Shown in pieces: positions 7,903-18,698 of a DNA stretch of 64,000 bases. Below the pieces are notes generated by a model. The model saw only the letters and a program-made list of their open reading frames with translations. It ran no database searches and was not told the origin of the DNA. Location of the stretch: the NCBI GenBank assembly GCA_038049695.1, contig CP142460.1:38125501-38189500 (forward strand), read 5' to 3'. Source of the stretch: Cinnamomum chago (taxonomy: Eukaryota; Streptophyta; Magnoliopsida; Laurales; Lauraceae). Position 1 is the first letter of the stretch; each line of letters opens with the position of its first letter. Both the position numbers and the translations under genes were made by a program.

Positions 7903-10767
7903 CTAACTACTCTCATGACTCCCCTCGTTGTCCTCATCGTCCTCCTCATCCTCCTCTGTCTCATCAGGCTCCTCGGTGGGCAAAAAGCTTGAAAAGTCAA
8001 GGTCAGGGAAGGCAGCAGTAATCTTCCCTCGAAGCTCCTCGTACCCATCGATGAAGGCATCGGCGACACCCTCCGCAAGCCCCTTTTCAGCTCTATCGCA
8101 CACCGCTTTCATCTCTGTTGCCACAACAGCCTCTCTCAGTGAAGCCCTCTCGCGGGCCTCCACCAACTCAGCTTCCCTGAGTGAAGCCCTCTCGCGGGCC
8201 TCCACCAACTCAGCCTCTCTGAGTGAAGCCCTCTCGCGGGCCTCCACCAACTCTGCCTCCCTGAGTGAAGCCCTCTCGCGGGCCTCCACCAACTCAGCCT
8301 CCCTGAGTGAAGCCCCATCGCGGGGCCTCCACCAACTCAGCCTCTGCCCTTCTTGCCCTCTCGCGGACTAGTGAAAGCGCAGTCTCGAACCGGGACTCCC
8401 TCTCGCGGGCAGTCAAGAGCTCGCCTTCTGCTTTGGCAGCCCTCTCGCTGGCTGACGCGAGATCAGCCTCTAACCTGGATGCCCTCTAGCGGGCCGCCTC
8501 GGAAGCTCCCTTATCAGCCTCAAAATCTGTAATCTTCTTCCGAGCAATGGAGAGCTCCCTCCGCATACTCTCAATCTCTCCCTTCAACTGGTTGGCCTTT
8601 GACATCAAGCTGACGGTTGCGGTGGAAGCCTGGAGCAATAGGAAAAGAAATGAGACATAAAAATATAGTGATCTGTGAGACATAAAAAATGTCTTTACCT
8701 GGGCCAGACCCTCCAAAAAAGTATCTATGGCTCTCTCAGTACCCAATGAAGTGATCTGTGAAACCTCATCAGGAATCACAAATCTCCCGAGCCTTTCACG
8801 GATCACCCGCGGTTTACCCAACATCCGAAGAGCCCCGGTAGGAGCCCCTGTAGGAGCCCCCGGCCGCGGGGGACATGAGTGAGGGGCAGGAGGTGCGGTT
8901 AGAGAGGAAGACTCTCGAATAGCAATCGGGGCAGAAGAGGTCGGGGCAGAAGAGGTCGCTGGCTGGGGCAACCCTGTGGGGGACGCAAGGGAGCTAGCCC
9001 TGGTGGACACTCGCGGGGACTCCCCCCTTGTGGTGCTGTCTACTCTCGCCGCCTTGGAAGGAGGGCTATGCCTACTTGAAAGGCGAGCCCCGATCATCCC
9101 TCTATCTACTGCTGCAAAAGCCAAAAGGTTAGTTGTGCATAAAAAAAAAAGAAGGGAAAAAAGAGAAATGAAATGCAAAAGTCCAATACCCTTTCTCTTC
9201 GCGGGAGGTGCATGAGAAGGGCCACTAACCCCACCACTTTCCTTGGATAAGAGAACACCAAAATCTTTTTCGGGATGGTCTCTTACCGCCTGTAGCTTCC
9301 TCTCCTGACTCGCAGAGAGCACAGGTGCGTCTGCAAAAAGGCAATGAGTGAGCACATAAATAATGTCAATAAAGTAAAAAAGTAGCAAAGGAGTGGCTTA
9401 CCAAGTCTCCTGGCGTCTCTCCATCTCGTTGGCACCAACACTCGGTCTGTCTCAGAGGCCCATTCTCCGCCAACAAAGAAGAAACGGTACTTCCAGCTGT
9501 GGCAGTTGGAACGTAGACCCGTAAGTAGCTTGCCACCCCTAGGAGCAAGGTAGTACCATCCCCTGTTGGGTGCCGGAGACTCCGTCAAGCTATAGGCAGC
9601 ATGGAACTCCTCAGGAGAAGCATCCTCCTGATGAACCCTCCTCCATAGTGCAAGAAAGCCAAGCAGAACCCTCCAACCATTGGGCGCTAACCGTCCCGGC
9701 GTCAGTGAAAAGTAGTGAAGAACGCGACAAACGGGGGAGGATATGGGGAGCCTAAGCCCAGCTTCGAGCATATCTTCGTAAATGGCGATCTCACCTGACG
9801 AATCATCACAAGCGAGTTCGTCCGCCTCAGCCCGACGACATAACACAGTGGGGGGAATGTGGTAGCTAGAGGCAATTCTAAAAAAATCATTATCAGTACT
9901 AAGCAAACTGAAAATAGTACTCACCTTAGAACTGTTGTCCTCGACCACCACCTTTCCTTGATACTTTTTACGGTGAGAGCGTCTCGTGCCCATCTCCGTG
10001 ACCTCCTTATTTATCTCTCCATCAATATCAGGCTGCGCCGGACTCTTCCCTGTCACGGTAGGGGCACCTGTGGAAGGGGCGCCCTGTCCACCTCCACCTC
10101 GCCCAGTAGCGCCTCGTCCGGAGTCAGCAGATGTAACATCAGGGGTGGCCTCGCCACCCATAGCAGGGGCCCCGCCTGGGGCGCCCATCGCCTGGCCGCC
10201 CGTCGTACGCAGACGCAGCACGTGGCCGCCCGCGCCCTGGGCGCCCCCGCCTGGGGCGCCCGTCGTCCGCTGCCGCGAGGCCTGGTCGCCCGCGCACGGG
10301 GCGCCCGTCGTCCGCTGCCGCGAGGCTTGGTCACCCACGCCCGGGGCGCCCCCGCCTGGGGCGCCCGCTGTCCGCTGCCGCGAGGCCTGGTCGCCCACGC
10401 CCTGGGCGCCCGTCGTCCGCTGCCGCGAGGCTTGGTCGCCCACGCCCGGGGCGCCCGCTGTCCGCTGCCGCGAGGCCTGGTCGCCCACGCCCGGGGCGCC
10501 CCCGCTGTCAGTAGCCGCGAGGTCTGATCGCCCGCGCCCATCGTCCGCTGCTGCAGCGCACAGCCGCCAGAGCCCGGGGCGCCCCCGCTGGGCATGGCAG
10601 TCCGCGCCTGTGGCGCCCCCGCCTGGGACGCCAGCCTCCTGACCGTGAGTCGCATCAGCAGCAGGCAGGCCTGGTTTTAGCCTCTCCTTGTCTTGTGCAA
10701 TATCTCCATCAGCCGTGGCCTGCCCCTCTCTTCCATTGACAGGTTTTTCCACTTCTTGATGCTCCAT
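7903..10767 (-). CDS. Element A antisense gene with Transposase_28-like domain
   Basis: A long coding region on the opposite strand to gag-pol, read from an ATG at 10767 (MEHQEVEKPV) toward integrase. The front half is low-complexity GAPG and GDQASRQ repeats. Next, at about 9850-9415, comes a region with the look of the 'putative gypsy type transposon' (Transposase_28) family: GLRLPISSPV, FSLTPGRLAPNGWRVLLGF, then GWYYLAPRGGKLLTGL and RFFFVGGEW. After it come a P/S-rich segment, a coiled coil built of VEARERASLREAEL repeats, and an acidic tail. The coding blocks are separated by short non-coding gaps, possibly introns. Antisense genes in this place are documented for Tat-lineage elements; their function is unknown. 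The domain name is recalled from its pattern, not searched. Confidence 0.75.
8141..8348 (-). repeat. 42-bp tandem repeat coding a coiled coil
   Basis: Units start at 8141, 8183, 8225 and 8267, with a partial fifth at 8309, all exactly 42 bp apart. On the minus strand each unit encodes the 14-residue VEARERASLREAEL, a two-heptad coiled-coil block. Because 42 is a multiple of 3, copy number can change without shifting the frame. The units differ by only a few bases, so the expansion is recent. Confidence 0.92.
10245..10530 (-). repeat. GC-rich tandem tract in antisense gene of element A
   Basis: Irregular tandem units of about 45-66 bp combining a GGGGCGCC core with a GTCCGCTGCCGCGAGGC block. 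On the minus strand it encodes GAPGVGDQASRQRT repeats. It shares the GGCGCC core with the sense-strand tracts but not the reading frame. Confidence 0.85.
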
Positions 10768-10825
10768 GGTGGCAGTCCCTTGAACGACAAGAAAACTCAA
10801 AGAAGGAAGAACACTCTGATTTTTT

Positions 10826-10898
10826 GGTCCGGGGGCGCTGCCCCCTGGACCCCGCGAGCTGACCGGTCAGCTCGACCACCGCCGGGGGACACCCCCGG
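10826..10898. other. Cluster of three GC-rich hairpins before the polypurine tract
   Basis: Three back-to-back inverted repeats. 10826-10851 pairs GGTCCGGGGG with CCCCCTGGACC. 10856-10873 is a perfect 18-bp palindrome, GAGCTGACCGGTCAGCTC. 10882-10898 is CCGGGGGACACCCCCGG, a 7-bp perfect stem with a 3-base loop. They lie 59-131 bp upstream of the antisense ATG and about 120 bp before the polypurine tract. Element B keeps a related GC hairpin block at 41246-41280. They could be a terminator, a promoter barrier or RNA structure; the sequence alone does not decide. Confidence 0.8.
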
Positions 10899-11021
10899 AC
10901 CCCCTCTGCGGAGGGCATATATTAAAAAAGGGTTCAGTGTTCAGAAAAGTTACAAATTGCTTGACATGAAGAAGCTTGGATTGTACTAATGTCTCCCTTT
11001 CAAACCCTTCTTTGGCGCGAG

Positions 11022-11036
11022 ACATTGAGGGGCAAA
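11022..11036 (+). other. Polypurine tract of element A
   Basis: ACATTGAGGGGCAAA directly precedes the 3' LTR. It is the plus-strand primer site of the element. The same CATTGAGGGGCAAA is found in minus orientation beside the element B LTR at 41094-41107. Confidence 0.85.
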
Positions 11037-11579
11037 TGATGAGTCAGGCCCAAATGACTCGGTCCGTAGTGGCAGGTTAGGCCCAAGTGGCCCGGTCCAC
11101 GATAACTGGTCAGGTCAAACTGACCTTAGTCCATGGTGAGCCCGGGTCGTCATCTACTCGTTAAGGGCAGGGTCCGGATCCACTGAAGGAAGAAGTCATC
11201 ATGTCGTTTCACCTACTTGCTTTTACCAATTCCCGCGGAGGAAATCTAATCTGCTCATCTGTTGAGGAGAGTTCGGAAGACTCCACCAGACTGGAGCGTA
11301 CATCATTGGAGATCCCTGGAGAATCTCCCCATCCGTTGGAGAAAGAGTATAAAAGGAGGAGTCCTAGCAAAGGAAAAGAGATCTCTCGAATTCTTCACAT
11401 CATTATTGTATCTGATTACTTTGTAATCTCCTCCTCAGAGCAATAAAGTGATCATTTAAAGTGGACGTAGGTCATACTGACCGAACCACTATAAACTTCC
11501 TCTCTCTCTTCATTAATTTTCACGTTTATTACATATCACTTGACCGGTGGTGCCCGAAAGCCACTTTTTGGGATCATCA
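11037..11579 (+). repeat. Element A 3' LTR
   Basis: 543 bp, matching 1082-1624 with about four substitutions. It is followed at once by the GAAAC duplication (11580-11584). Confidence 0.95.
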
Positions 11580-11584
11580 GAAAC

Positions 11585-13012
11585 AAACAAACATAACAGA
11601 ACAGCAGAATCTCAGGGTGTGAATATTCCGAAATAGATTAGAGGGCAATAGAGATTATGGGATTATGAATTCATACCCAGAAAGAGAAAATCACACGAGA
11701 TGGGCGTGCTGAGACAGAATACTACAAAGGATCACAAGAACAAGAAACGGGAAAGGATGGACAATTTAAAAAAAAAAAGTGTCTTGTAGATTGATGATTC
11801 TTAAAAAGATCTTGAGATAAGATAAGATATGGGGTTGCCTACCTTTACTCACAGAATGGTGAAAACTCCCAATGGTCTCCCTACAGAACAGGGATCCTGA
11901 GTCCTGACATGCGAAAAGCCGAAATCAAAAGGTGTGAAGTCCAGTTTTTGTACTCCCGCGGAGCATCAGATAAACCTCTCCCACACATCTCCACCGTCAA
12001 GATATGTGGGTCCCAGCAGTGATTTCGGATGCTAAAGAACCCAGCCACCAGTTCAAAATATTATCATGGCCTAACATCACTCTCTCTCCTTTTTTGGAGT
12101 TAATAAAGTCAACTTCAGCTAAGGTGATTGGTGAGGGTCTAAGCGTTTACTTCAATTGGATTCGGTCCCACCAATAGATTATCACAAGTTTTCATGAGAA
12201 AATTTGAAACTTGGAACAAGGTTGGAAATCTCAGGCAAGTCGACACTTGACTCAGCTGAGCCACTCCATTTTGAAGAGAGGGAATGTGGCCAAGTCACCT
12301 CCTTGATTGTCCCCTTTTTTGATAAATTGTTTGCAGTCTCAATCATTTGATAAATGAATTTTAATTTAAACAATTGATGTTTATATGTAAGTAATTAATA
12401 TTTGAGGTTTAGAGATCACAATTAAAGATTAATGATTAGAATATAATTTGAGAATATAATTTGATCTTTTACGGTCGATGTCTACACTAAAAAAATTTGT
12501 GTAATATGCCAAAAAAAAAATAATAATAATCCTGTCATAGTGTAACTCTTGCACATATAAATTGATTAAATTGAATTGGCTATTATGAAATACATATAAA
12601 AAAGTATACATAGAGATTTTAGAAGTATTTGCTCTACTGAAAATTCTTTCCAACCTTGTTTGGGATACTGAATATCACTACTCATAGCTGAAACATCTCT
12701 ATGCACCACGGACCTGAATCCCATTAAAATCTGAGAACAAAGGGATAACCAAGTAGTCGGTAGTCACATTCTAACCCAAGTGCCCTGCATGTGTTGCCGG
12801 TCCTCTCTTCATATATTAGAAGTGGTGTAATTAAGATTTTACTAGTGGACCTTCAAATCAGTAGCAGGCAACCATCTTGGAAACCCTTTTATGGTATTTC
12901 CAACTATATTTTAACCCCCCACACCCCCCACCCCCCCTCTAAACAAAACACATCTAAAAAACATTCATTCTCTCCCTCACAAACTTTATATGGAGACTCA
13001 AGGAAACAACCT

Positions 13013-13047
<35 letters not shown>
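11585..13047. other. Flank of element A without a recognised gene
   Basis: AT-rich sequence that continues the unit seen at 1-1076. On the minus strand 12000-11840 has the look of a transcribed leader followed by a splice donor (GTAAAG then GTAGGC), so element A may lie in an intron of a minus-strand gene, but no protein was recognised. A run of C-rich bases is at 12916-12938. From 13013 a (GA)n microsatellite runs up to the CTP synthase exon at 13048. Confidence 0.4.
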
Positions 13048-13051
<4 letters not shown>

Positions 13052-13902
13052 GCACTGCGACAAGCTAAGATGTTTGGCGTCAAACCCAATCCTCTAAGTC
13101 CCCGTATACTATGTTGACTTGGCTTAGTTTTCTGAATGTGGAATACAATCAAAGCACCAATCAAACCCAACTAAGTCGTTTATAAATGAAAATATTTCAA
13201 ATTAATGAGCCAATTTTTAAACTTCCCATCACTACAAATATCCACAAACACACCAGCTATGTTATACATAAAGCCAATAACTACCTGCTCGCCAACAACA
13301 TTCAAGACGGGCACAAGACTGACATGAACAAGGCAGAAGTTTCCAGGACCTGCAAGAAAAATAGGTGCACAATTTATTTTATTTTTTTGAATGATTACAC
13401 AATTAATTATTTAAAATTTTTAAATAGGTACACAATTAATTATTTAAGAAGCCAAACAGCCGAGTGTAACTCAGAGCAATCTGTGCTCAATAAAATTCCC
13501 ATACCTACACGATAGGAAAATTGTCCCAAAGCTTCAATGAATGGCATGGATTCAATGTCCCCTGCAACAAAAGCATCGTTTTCTCATACCATAAAAAACT
13601 AAATGCTTCATAATCCCTGGAGTTTGCAAACCTGGAAATCACTTTTACCTATGGTCCCACCCAATTCTATGACACAAACATCAGCTGGACCTTCCATTCC
13701 ATCCACAGGTATCATCGCAACACGCTCAATCGACTCTTGAATGGCATCTGTAATGTGAGGCACAACCTGAATGGGAACAAAGCGTTCAGGATTTTTGCTA
13801 AAGGAGAGGAGAAATGCTAGAATAACCCAAGGAAATGCTTAAGATAAAAACCTGGACAGTCTTCCCCAGGTAGTCACCTCGTCTCTCCTTGTCAATAACA
13901 GA
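13048..13902 (-). pseudogene. CTP synthase gene fragment, five exons
   Basis: Minus-strand exons matching the amidoligase part of CTP synthase (UTP + ATP + glutamine to CTP). Exon 13852-13902 encodes SVIDKERRGDYLGKTVQ. Exon 13649-13766 encodes [10 protein letters not shown] through [14 protein letters not shown]. Exon 13505-13561 encodes GDIESMPFIEALGQF. Exon 13285-13349 encodes GNFCLVHVSLVPVLNVV. Exon 13048-13131 encodes [17 protein letters not shown] through ACRSAK. Exon phases agree, and the four introns between them have GT...AG edges. The family's N-terminal part (the MKYVLVTGG and DPYLNTDAG motifs) was not found up to 17215, nor was the C-terminal glutaminase domain on the other side. 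The last exon runs straight into (CT)n with no GT donor. I infer a gene fragment, perhaps captured by a transposon; a gene with distant exons is the alternative. Confidence 0.85.
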
Positions 13903-16900
13903 CTAAATCACCAATAACATAACCAGGTGAGGAAATGATTGACTTTAGATGATAAATACTCTTGCCTCTGCAAAGTTGTCTACATCATCTCCCCCATGAC
14001 TCAAACAACAAGGTGTAGGTCTCTATTCATTTATTTATTTTATTACGACTATTGTTATAGAGAGAGGGGCATACATTAAATTAAAATAATGCTAAATGTA
14101 TCACATTTGAATTGAATCTTGAAATAGACCATATTTCAAAGAGGATTACATAATACTCGGACCATATTATTGTCATCAAATTAAAATCATGAGAAAGCAC
14201 TACATTTTAGTTGATTCTTGAAAGAGAACATATTTTAAACAAGGATTACACAATGCTTGATCAAATATTTGTGACTTTCATTCAGGTGAACAGATAGATG
14301 GCCCCTTTCTTTCAGAGGTTCAAACCATTTTCCCAGCTATGTAAGAAACATGACACAGAGCCGTTGCGAGTTTTATAAGCTTCCCAGGCAAAATTCAAGT
14401 CTGATGTCTTCGGTTTGAGCCAAGCTTTTGTGTATTTCTTTAGTAAAACAATCTGTCCATGTCCATGTTTCACCTTGTATAATAATATGTCAAAGAATTG
14501 TTTCAGTCGTCTTCCACTACCAGTAATCCAAACAAGAACACTTCCCATCTTTAAAATGGTGGAACCTAACCCAATCACGAAACACAATTTCAAGGTTGCA
14601 GATCTTTGATATCAACTTAGTAACAGTATGGTAGTCATTACAAACCCGAAGATTCTTCACAATCCTAATAGTTGTCCCAGCACCCGTCTTGGTTTATGAC
14701 TTCCTTTAGTTATGAAAAAAATCCTAAAATTTACTGCTCTGCATAGATCCAGAAGAACAACATTGCAAATCCTATATCATGAAGTGGAGACATGTCATGA
14801 CAAATATTCAACGTGCATCATAAGGTTTCCATCATAATTAAATGACAGATGGAGCAAAAATAGAAGTTCTTTAGCACAAAATAAAGAATGAATTTTTTTA
14901 CATCTGTTTGAGATTGATGTTTACAAATTACAAGACCTCAATGCATAGAATAAAATAAGAAAGGATAAACGTTCATGGTAGATAAAGAATCAGAGCAGAG
15001 TACATGTATGACCAGGCTAAACTATATGAAGGTTAAACTCTTAAGACTATATGATACAGTTGAAAGATCAAATTTTAGAAACTTTAATATTTTTAAATGG
15101 CTATATATAGAAATTTACTAGATAAGAAAACAAGATACAACAAAGATAAGAGGGAATGTGTTCCCAAATACGTGCATGAATTATCACACATTCATGCATA
15201 AGATGAATAATCATGCATACATGCCATTACATCTAGTTCTAATACAGATTACATGCAAAGAGAAGAAGCTGAAGCCCCTAAACTCTAGCAGCAACAATAG
15301 AAGTAGCTGAAGAGAAAAGAAAGAAAGAAAGAGAAAAGGGCTGATGGTATTTGCTTGAGGAGGAGATGAAATCACAGGTCTAAAACAGAGAGAGGGCACA
15401 ACCCTTTTGAAGCCAAAGTCTCTCTGAAATGCCTCATTCTTAAACTAATGAGTATTCTCCTCAAAGCCCCTAAACTCCAATACAAGATTCAGTCAACTAG
15501 CAATGTTAGAAAAAAAATATACAAAAAGGGCATATTTCTTCAGGGGATTTCCAAACACACCTTTTGACCCTCAGGCATACCAGCATACATGGAAAAAAAA
15601 AGAGGGCTGAATTTGCATGCATGATGCAATAAAAAGGATAACCATGCATACAAGCCAAAACCCAAAAATCAATATAAAGTCCACTGAAACAGAGTTTGGA
15701 AAGATGGCCTTTTTACAGCGCAATTCGAAATAACCTAACCTGTTATACTAGAACATGATATTAACAGGTTCAATCATACCGACATCAAATTGACCATGGG
15801 TTGGAAAAGAGCTCATTGGACACTAACCATATTTAACAAGTAAAACTAAAATGGTTGGAGGACAAAAAATCAGCTTCTACAGTTTCAAATGTGTGACATG
15901 CCTAACCAGCACAACTAGTTTGTGAATGATCCCTGAAGCATAACCTATATCTTGGACATGTGATTGGGCCCTCTACATGCCTCATTTAGTCAGGTCATTG
16001 TTGAATGAGACTTAACCTACACTGTCCGAAACATACATTCGTTCAACCAATTCTCAATCATTCTTCAGAATCATCCATGGCAGCCCAGTCATATGTTTCT
16101 ACCAAAAAACTCCTCTCCTCTATAATAATCTTTTGATGGAGCTCATTTTAGTCATTAATTCCTATCCATTCAATCCATATGTTCAATACAAACATATAGC
16201 CCCATAGTAGCACTGTTATTGAGTGTGTATGTACTGGCTAAAAAAAGTATTGTAGACCATACAATGTACACATGGAAGAGAAAAATAAAATCAAGAAGTT
16301 TATTCTCACAACTGGCACATGTGGTAAGTGGGAAATCATCATTCAATAGGTGATGCAAAATTACCAATATGAATAAATCATATTGAAGTAATTTCATTTT
16401 CAACTAAAAAGATCAAAACTCAACAGTTTCTGTGCACATGGAAGCACATAAACGCTGGCACATTTTCCACATTTTCTCCAAACTTAAAGGTGATGGGGAA
16501 AACGCATTTACATTAAGAATGCATACAAACTTAGCCTCCTTGATCTCTTTTTTACTTCGAGTAGCATCCTCGATATTGAAAGACAGATTTGGCACTGCTT
16601 TGCTAATGCAGAGAAATTTTCTAACCTGTACTTCTACCTATGACTTAAAAAAATGGGAATTCCATATCAGCTTCTACATGTCCACCCTTCACAACATAAC
16701 ATCCCTTATGTATGAATTTCTAATATAAATACCCATGATCTCAGAGAATCTTGCGAAATCTTGGAATACTAGTTTTCTTCACTCCCATTAAAATACCCAT
16801 GAATGATCCATGTGGGAAAAAAAAAACGAGTCTACGATAATATCTTTGACGTTGGTCACGTCACTCTGCGCCCATTTTCACACTGCTGCAAACACAAACT

Positions 16901-17215
16901 ACTGAAGATTTTGTCTCGATGACAGAAACTCTGCAAAACCCAGATAGATAAACAAAATCCAATTCAAAAACCATATGTACAAGTCCTTCCTAGTCCTCAT
17001 CTTATGCAAAACCCAAATGCAGAAAAAGAAAATCCAATCCAACACAAAAGCTGAACAATGAAAAGACCATTCAATTCATTCCATCTCATTATAACTGGAC
17101 CACATCATAAAACTGTTACACATCCATATTTTTGCACAAAACAAAAGGAAGCAAATAATTCAGATTTCAGTAAATAAATGAAAAGAAGAGAGAAGAGATG
17201 AGAAAGAGAGTTTAC
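13903..17215. other. AT-rich region without a recognised gene
   Basis: No family was recognised on either strand. A 93-residue minus-strand frame at 14312-14593 shows no known motif. The sequence is AT-rich and intron-like. It could be intron or intergenic DNA of the transposon that ends at 18698. Confidence 0.4.
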
Positions 17216-17710
17216 CTGCAGAGAGGGGAGAGATGCAGAGGCAGCAAACTCCTGCTGGCTTTGGAGAAACGACCGGAAAAGGGGTCGCTTTGGAGAAGAC
17301 GACCGGAGAAGCGGTCAAACTCGTGCTGGCTTTGGAGAAGACGACCGGAGAAGGGGGCACCAGTTTTCTTCAATGGGATAGGTATGCGCCTGATAACAGA
17401 GATAGGTTTTTGGAGATCGACAGAAATGGGTTTTTTGAGATCAACAGAGATGGAAATGGTGGGAGGGATCTGCGTGCATTGATGGAGAGGATGAGGTCTG
17501 CGTGGGTGGTGATGGAGATGATGCGAATGAGGGAATGGAGATGGAGATGGTGAGGGAGATGAGGGAAAGAGCAGAGAGAGAGAGAAGAGTAGATCGAGAG
17601 AGACAGAGCGCCGATCGAGAGAGAGAAGAGCAGATCGAGAGAGACAGAGAGAGAGAGAGCGCCGATCGAGAGAGAGAAGAGCAGATCGAGAGAGACAGAG
17701 AGAGAGAGCG

Positions 17711-17766
<56 letters not shown>

Positions 17767-17985
17767 TAGAACGAGAGAGAAGAGAAGATTGAGAGAGACA
17801 GAGAGCCGATCGACAGAGAGAGAGAGAGAGAGAGCGCCGATTGAGAGAGAGAGAGAGATATGAGCAGATGAGAGAAAGAAAAGAGGGATTATAGAGCGGG
17901 AGAGAAGCGAAGACGTTTTGGGACTGAACGTGGGTTTAGGGTTTTGGGGAAGACGAAAGACGTTTTGCGACTGGAGATCCAACAC
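17216..17985 (-). other. GA/CT-rich tract, possible leader exon
   Basis: The plus strand from 17555 to 17880 is nearly pure purine (GAGAGA runs) with GCCGATCGAGAG modules repeated at roughly 50-60 bp. On the minus strand this reads as a CT-rich leader that starts after AAACCCTAAACCC (a telo-box-like motif near 17940). It ends at CTGCAG followed by GTAAAC at 17216/17215, a good splice donor. That suggests an untranslated first exon of a minus-strand transcript, possibly transposon-borne. Long open frames here are products of the microsatellite and are not called as protein. Confidence 0.45.
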
Positions 17986-17997
17986 TTCACTTCTTCA

Positions 17998-18698
17998 GCA
18001 CCAGATGGACGAACGGTGTAGCAGCGGAATATAGTTTCCGTAGCTATCGGTGGTTTACATGTATGGCAGCGGAATATACTTTCATTGTTATACAGGTTAT
18101 TTGCACCGTGCGATTTATACATAGTATAGTGATGTGGTTATACATAGTATACCGACGGAATTTATATTCCGCTGCTATACATCTGTGTATTTGATGTAGT
18201 GGCACAATACATTTCCGCTGCTATACATAGTATTATAATGTAGTGTCGGAATATACATTCCGCTGCTATACATAGCGTGTATTTGATGTAGTGACGAAAT
18301 ATACGTTCCGCTGCTATACGTATGTATGTGTGGTTATACATAGTATACCGACGGAATTTACATTCCGCTGCTATACATCTGTGTAGTTGATGTAGTGGCA
18401 CAATACATTTCCGCTGCTATACATAGTATAATGTAGTGACGGAATATACATTCTGCTGCTATACATAGTATGTATTTGATGTAGTGACGGAATATACGTT
18501 CCACTGCTATGCGTATCTATGTGTAAATATAATGAATTAAGTGTTTATAGTGGCAGAATACATTTTCCGATGCTATACATACGTTTATAGAAGCAAAATA
18601 CAATTTCTGCCGCTGTAAGTTGAGTAATACTTATCTATAGTGACAGATAAATAAACCGCTACTATAAACTGCCGCTAATTGTCACTTTTCTTGTAGTG
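17998..18698. mobile_element. Right end of a CACTA-type DNA transposon with subterminal repeats
   Basis: The sequence ends at 18698 in TTCTTGTAGTG, the reverse complement of CACTACAAGAA, a classic CACTA-superfamily terminus. Upstream lie many copies of a short motif in both orientations (GCAGCGGAATATA and its complement), the expected subterminal binding-site array. A direct duplication with a 195-bp period covers 18136-18330 and 18331-18525. No matching left terminus was found, so the left limit is unknown; it could lie as far left as the CTP synthase fragment. No transposase was recognised, so it is non-autonomous or truncated. Confidence 0.7.
18136..18525. repeat. 195-bp tandem duplication in CACTA subterminal region
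   Basis: The phrase TGGTTATACATAGTATACC starts at 18136 and again at 18331. The two 195-bp units stay alignable to about 18525. Each contains several inverted copies of the ATTCCGCTGCTATACATA motif. Confidence 0.85.

Larger units (their letters stand above)
1082..11579 (+). mobile_element. Element A: Tat-lineage Ty3/gypsy LTR retrotransposon with antisense gene
   Basis: A full-length element of about 10.5 kb. The two LTRs (1082-1624 and 11037-11579) are each 543 bp, start TGATGA and end TCATCA, and are flanked by the identical 5-bp duplication GAAAC (1077-1081 and 11580-11584). Order inside: primer-binding site, gag, protease, reverse transcriptase, RNase H, a second archaeal-type RNase H, integrase, a long antisense gene, GC hairpins, polypurine tract. 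Two RNase H domains and an antisense gene after integrase are known traits of the Tat lineage. I count about four LTR differences in 543 bp, which at a commonly used plant rate (1.3e-8 per site per year) suggests roughly 0.3 million years. It looks nearly whole, with about one interruption in the sense genes and perhaps a few in the antisense gene. Confidence 0.95.

Noticed and set aside
8141-8348. CRISPR-like array of evenly spaced repeats
   Set aside because: The 42-bp units are directly contiguous with no unique spacers, and they encode a coiled coil in a plant retroelement.
14312-14593. A possible 93-residue protein on minus
   Set aside because: No recognisable motif and no coding context; left as unassigned sequence.
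17212-17985. Open frames rich in SLSLSL or RERERE
   Set aside because: They are translations of the GA/CT microsatellite and show no sign of a protein.
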